DNA of 64,000 bases from Allobosea sp. UNC402CLCol (GTDB lineage: Bacteria; Pseudomonadota; Alphaproteobacteria; Rhizobiales; Beijerinckiaceae). The position numbers and the translations under genes were made by a program. The stretch's first letter is position 1. Every line of letters begins with the position of its first letter. Location of the stretch: positions 389,955 through 453,954 of the forward strand of contig NZ_KN050692.1 of the NCBI RefSeq assembly GCF_000745475.1, in the 5' to 3' direction. The notes beneath the pieces are model-generated. The model had not been told where the DNA came from and did not search any database. It was given only the letters and a program-made list of their open reading frames with translations. Shown in pieces: positions 62,306 through 64,000 of this stretch.

Positions 62306-62425
62306 CCCTATCCTGAGGAGCCGCGCAGCGGCGTCTCGAAGGACGGTCAAGAGACCTGCAAGTGCCTCAGGAAGCACCCTTCGAGACGCCATTACCGACG
62401 GGGCAGCTCCTCAGGATGAGGGCTT
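62306..62425. repeat. Large palindromic repeat inside the divergent catabolic promoter region
   Basis: Arms CCTATCCTGAGGAGC and GCTCCTCAGGATGAGG at the ends and GGCGTCTCGAAGG / CCTTCGAGACGCC inside form a long interrupted cruciform of about 120 bp. This type of repeat is familiar from Hyphomicrobiales genomes (recall). It sits between the two divergent promoters of the anthranilate cluster in the 382-bp gap 62166-62547. Confidence 0.75.
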
Positions 62426-62547
62426 CACGCCCTGCAGACCAGCCCCGACGCCCCCAGAACGGCGCCGGCGTGTCCGCCGGCGCCCGACGAGCCGCTTGCA
62501 AATTGATTGAGACTTAAAATATGTTCTGCGGAGGAGGTCGAGCAATC

Positions 62548-63303
62548 ATGACTCTGCGGGAACGGCACGCGCTGGTGACGGGAGGCGGACGCGGCATCGG
62601 CCGGGCCATCGCCGCGGCACTGACGCAGGCCGGAGCGCGGGTCAGCATCCTCGGGCGCGATGAAACCTCTCTGCGCGACGCCGTGGCTGCGGGAGTCGCC
62701 GCCGATTTCGCTCCTTGCGACGTGCGCGACGAGAGTGCCGTCTCGTCCGCGCTCGATCATCTCTCCGGCGGACATGGCTTCGACATCGCCATCGCCAATG
62801 CCGGCGCGGTCGAGACCGGCCCGTTCATGCGCAGCGACAGCGAACGTTTCCGCCGGATGGTCGAGATCAACCTGATCGGCACCGTCAATCTGTTCCACGC
62901 CGTGCTGCCGGCGATGCTGGAACAGCGCCGCGGCCGGCTGATCGCCATCGCCTCGACCGCCGGGCATCGCGGCTATCCTTATGTCAGCGCCTATGTGGCG
63001 GCGAAGCATGCCGTGGTCGGGCTGGTGAAGTCGCTGGCGCTGGAGACGGCCCGCTCCGGCGTCACCGTCAACGCCGTCTGCCCCGGTTACGCCGACACCG
63101 ACATGGTCGCGAGCGGGCTCGACACCATCGCGGCGAAGACCGGCAAGAGCCGTGAGCAGGCATTGGCCGAGATGGTCAGGGACAATCCGCAAGGCCGGCT
63201 CATCGCGCCCGAAGAGGTCGCGGCCGCCGTGCTCTATCTCTGCGGGCCCGGCAGCGATGCCGTCACCGGCCAGTCGCTCATGATCAATGGTGGGGAGTTC
63301 TGA
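62548..63303 (+). CDS. SDR family oxidoreductase of the aminobenzoyl-CoA pathway
   Basis: 251 residues. Motifs: TGGGRGIGRAIA (NADP-type Gly motif), NAGAVE, the catalytic IASTAGHRGYPYVSAYVAAKHA (Ser, Tyr, Lys) and NGGEF at the end of the fold. FabG-like; in aerobic 2-aminobenzoyl-CoA clusters such an enzyme oxidises a 3-hydroxyacyl-CoA step, which fits here. The exact substrate is inferred from context. ATG 62548 has GGAGGAGG upstream; an in-frame ATG at 62521 lies before that site and is less likely. The MarR gene starts 2 bp after its stop. Confidence 0.9.
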   Translation: MTLRERHALVTGGGRGIGRAIAAALTQAGARVSILGRDETSLRDAVAAGVAADFAPCDVRDESAVSSALDHLSGGHGFDIAIANAGAVETGPFMRSDSERFRRMVEINLIGTVNLFHAVLPAMLEQRRGRLIAIASTAGHRGYPYVSAYVAAKHAVVGLVKSLALETARSGVTVNAVCPGYADTDMVASGLDTIAAKTGKSREQALAEMVRDNPQGRLIAPEEVAAAVLYLCGPGSDAVTGQSLMINGGEF

Positions 63304-63304
63304 G

Positions 63305-63853
63305 ATGGAGACACCCTCCTCCGCCCCGATGCTCGACCGCGAGACCAAGGCCAGCGAGCGCCCCGGCGACCACAAGGACGAGCTCAGGCTCTGGCTGCGC
63401 CTGCTCACCTGCTCGACCCTGATCGAGACCGAGATCCGCAACCGTTTGCGTGAGGAATTCAAGACCACGCTGCCGCGCTTCGATCTGATGGCCCAGCTCG
63501 ACAAGACCGCCGTCGGCATGACGGTGGGCGAGGTCTCGCAGCGATTGATGGTGTCGAACGGCAATGTCACCGCCGTCGTGGCCGGGCTGGTGACGGACGG
63601 GCTCGTCGACAAGCGCTCCGCCCCGCAGGACCGGCGCGTGCAGATCCTCACGCTGACGGCGCAGGGTCGCAAGGCCTTCCGCGCCATGGCCGAACGCCAT
63701 GAAGGCTGGATCGCCGAGCTCTTCGCCGGGCTCGACCAGCCCGAGCTCGCGCAGCTCTTCCGGTTGCTCGGAGAAACCAAGACCTCGCTGCATCGTGCCA
63801 TCGCCGACCGCGCGAAGGATGCCGCCGACGAGGCCGCGAAGGGAAACGCCTGA
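63305..63853 (+). CDS. MarR family transcriptional regulator of the catabolic cluster
   Basis: 182 residues with the MarR winged helix (about 55-125): LPRFDLMAQLDK, VSQRLMVSNGNVTAVVAGL, and the wing DKRSAPQDRRVQILTLT. An N-terminal about 30-residue extension is longer than usual. It is encoded directly after the SDR and its stop overlaps the hydratase start by one base, so it is inside the operon and probably controls it, perhaps with an aryl-CoA ligand as in related aromatic-CoA regulators. Start ATG 63305 after GGGGAG. Confidence 0.9.
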   Translation: METPSSAPMLDRETKASERPGDHKDELRLWLRLLTCSTLIETEIRNRLREEFKTTLPRFDLMAQLDKTAVGMTVGEVSQRLMVSNGNVTAVVAGLVTDGLVDKRSAPQDRRVQILTLTAQGRKAFRAMAERHEGWIAELFAGLDQPELAQLFRLLGETKTSLHRAIADRAKDAADEAAKGNA

Positions 63854-64000
63854 TGATCGCCGCCAACGCCACGATCCTGCCGCTGGCGGGCTTCACGCCG
63901 CAGCATTTCGCTCTCTCGGTCTCCGGCAAGGTCGCGACGGTGACACTGAACCGGCCTGAGAAAAAGAATCCGCTGACCTTCGCAAGCTACCGCGAACTCA
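63853..64000 (+). CDS. Enoyl-CoA hydratase/isomerase family protein (5' part, runs off the window)
   Basis: Starts ATG 63853, overlapping the MarR stop (TGATG). The first 49 residues include the crotonase N-terminal strand FALSVSGKVATVTLNRPEKKNPLTF, with the conserved LNRPEKKNPLTF that opens the substrate pocket. It should hydrate or isomerise a CoA intermediate of anthranilate breakdown. The rest lies beyond base 64000. Confidence 0.88.
   Translation, partial: MIAANATILPLAGFTPQHFALSVSGKVATVTLNRPEKKNPLTFASYREL

Overview
The window is high-GC, tightly packed DNA from an alphaproteobacterium, most likely a Hyphomicrobiales (Rhizobiales) member of the Bosea/Methylobacterium type. The assignment rests on gene neighbourhoods: metC divergent from an aap amino-acid transporter, the pgsA-like/perM/hdaA/ppk/ppx block beside purMN, a pyrB-pyrC'-plsY-dprA block, and dispersed palindromic intergenic repeats. 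It looks like ordinary chromosome. I saw no tRNA, rRNA, CRISPR array, insertion sequence or prophage.

Layout. 1-1262: a short-chain dehydrogenase (cut by the window edge) behind a TetR repressor, each preceded by a copy of the same palindromic operator. 1475-4773: guaA, an RsmB-type rRNA methyltransferase and a tiny lipoprotein. 4990-6750: a periplasmic glycerophosphodiesterase and the fluoride channel gene crcB behind a fluoride riboswitch and intrinsic terminator. 7072-14510: an Aap-type general L-amino-acid ABC transporter with two tandem binding proteins, divergent from metC. 14642-22909: polyphosphate genes ppx and ppk, the replication-initiation regulator hdaA, a PerM-type membrane protein, a CDP-alcohol phosphatidyltransferase, and purine genes purM and purN.

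22837-31537: accessory stretch with a WYL regulator overlapping purN tail to tail, a Cys-containing secreted protein, a stand-alone molybdopterin oxidoreductase, MipA/OmpV porin-like protein, ndk, several very small proteins, a DUF2147 protein, a glutathione transferase and two acetyltransferases. 31678-44333: the glutamyl-tRNA amidotransferase genes gatC, gatA and gatB, split by a complete RND efflux operon, together with a UPF0173 hydrolase, adenine deaminase, another acetyltransferase and ruvX. 44463-46989: two Gly/Tyr-rich secreted proteins, an AEC carrier and an apparently frameshifted small gene. 47023-56846: dprA, plsY, a dihydroorotase-like pyrC' lacking its metal-binding histidines, a small membrane protein, pyrB, a serine hydrolase, panB and topA. 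56925-59815: an L,D-transpeptidase-like DUF2778 protein and an MFS transporter. 59841-64000: the start of an aerobic 2-aminobenzoyl-CoA (anthranilate) catabolic cluster with a two-domain monooxygenase/reductase, an SDR, a MarR regulator and an enoyl-CoA hydratase that runs off the end.

Most interesting observations: the paired TetR operators; the diverged second AapJ; the pseudo-dihydroorotase with an embedded membrane protein gene; the RND operon inserted between gatA and gatB; the one-base-frameshifted small gene behind a strong promoter; the paired Gly/Tyr-rich secreted proteins; and at least five copies of a roughly 100-bp palindromic intergenic repeat. I did not find a convincing wholly new multi-gene system.
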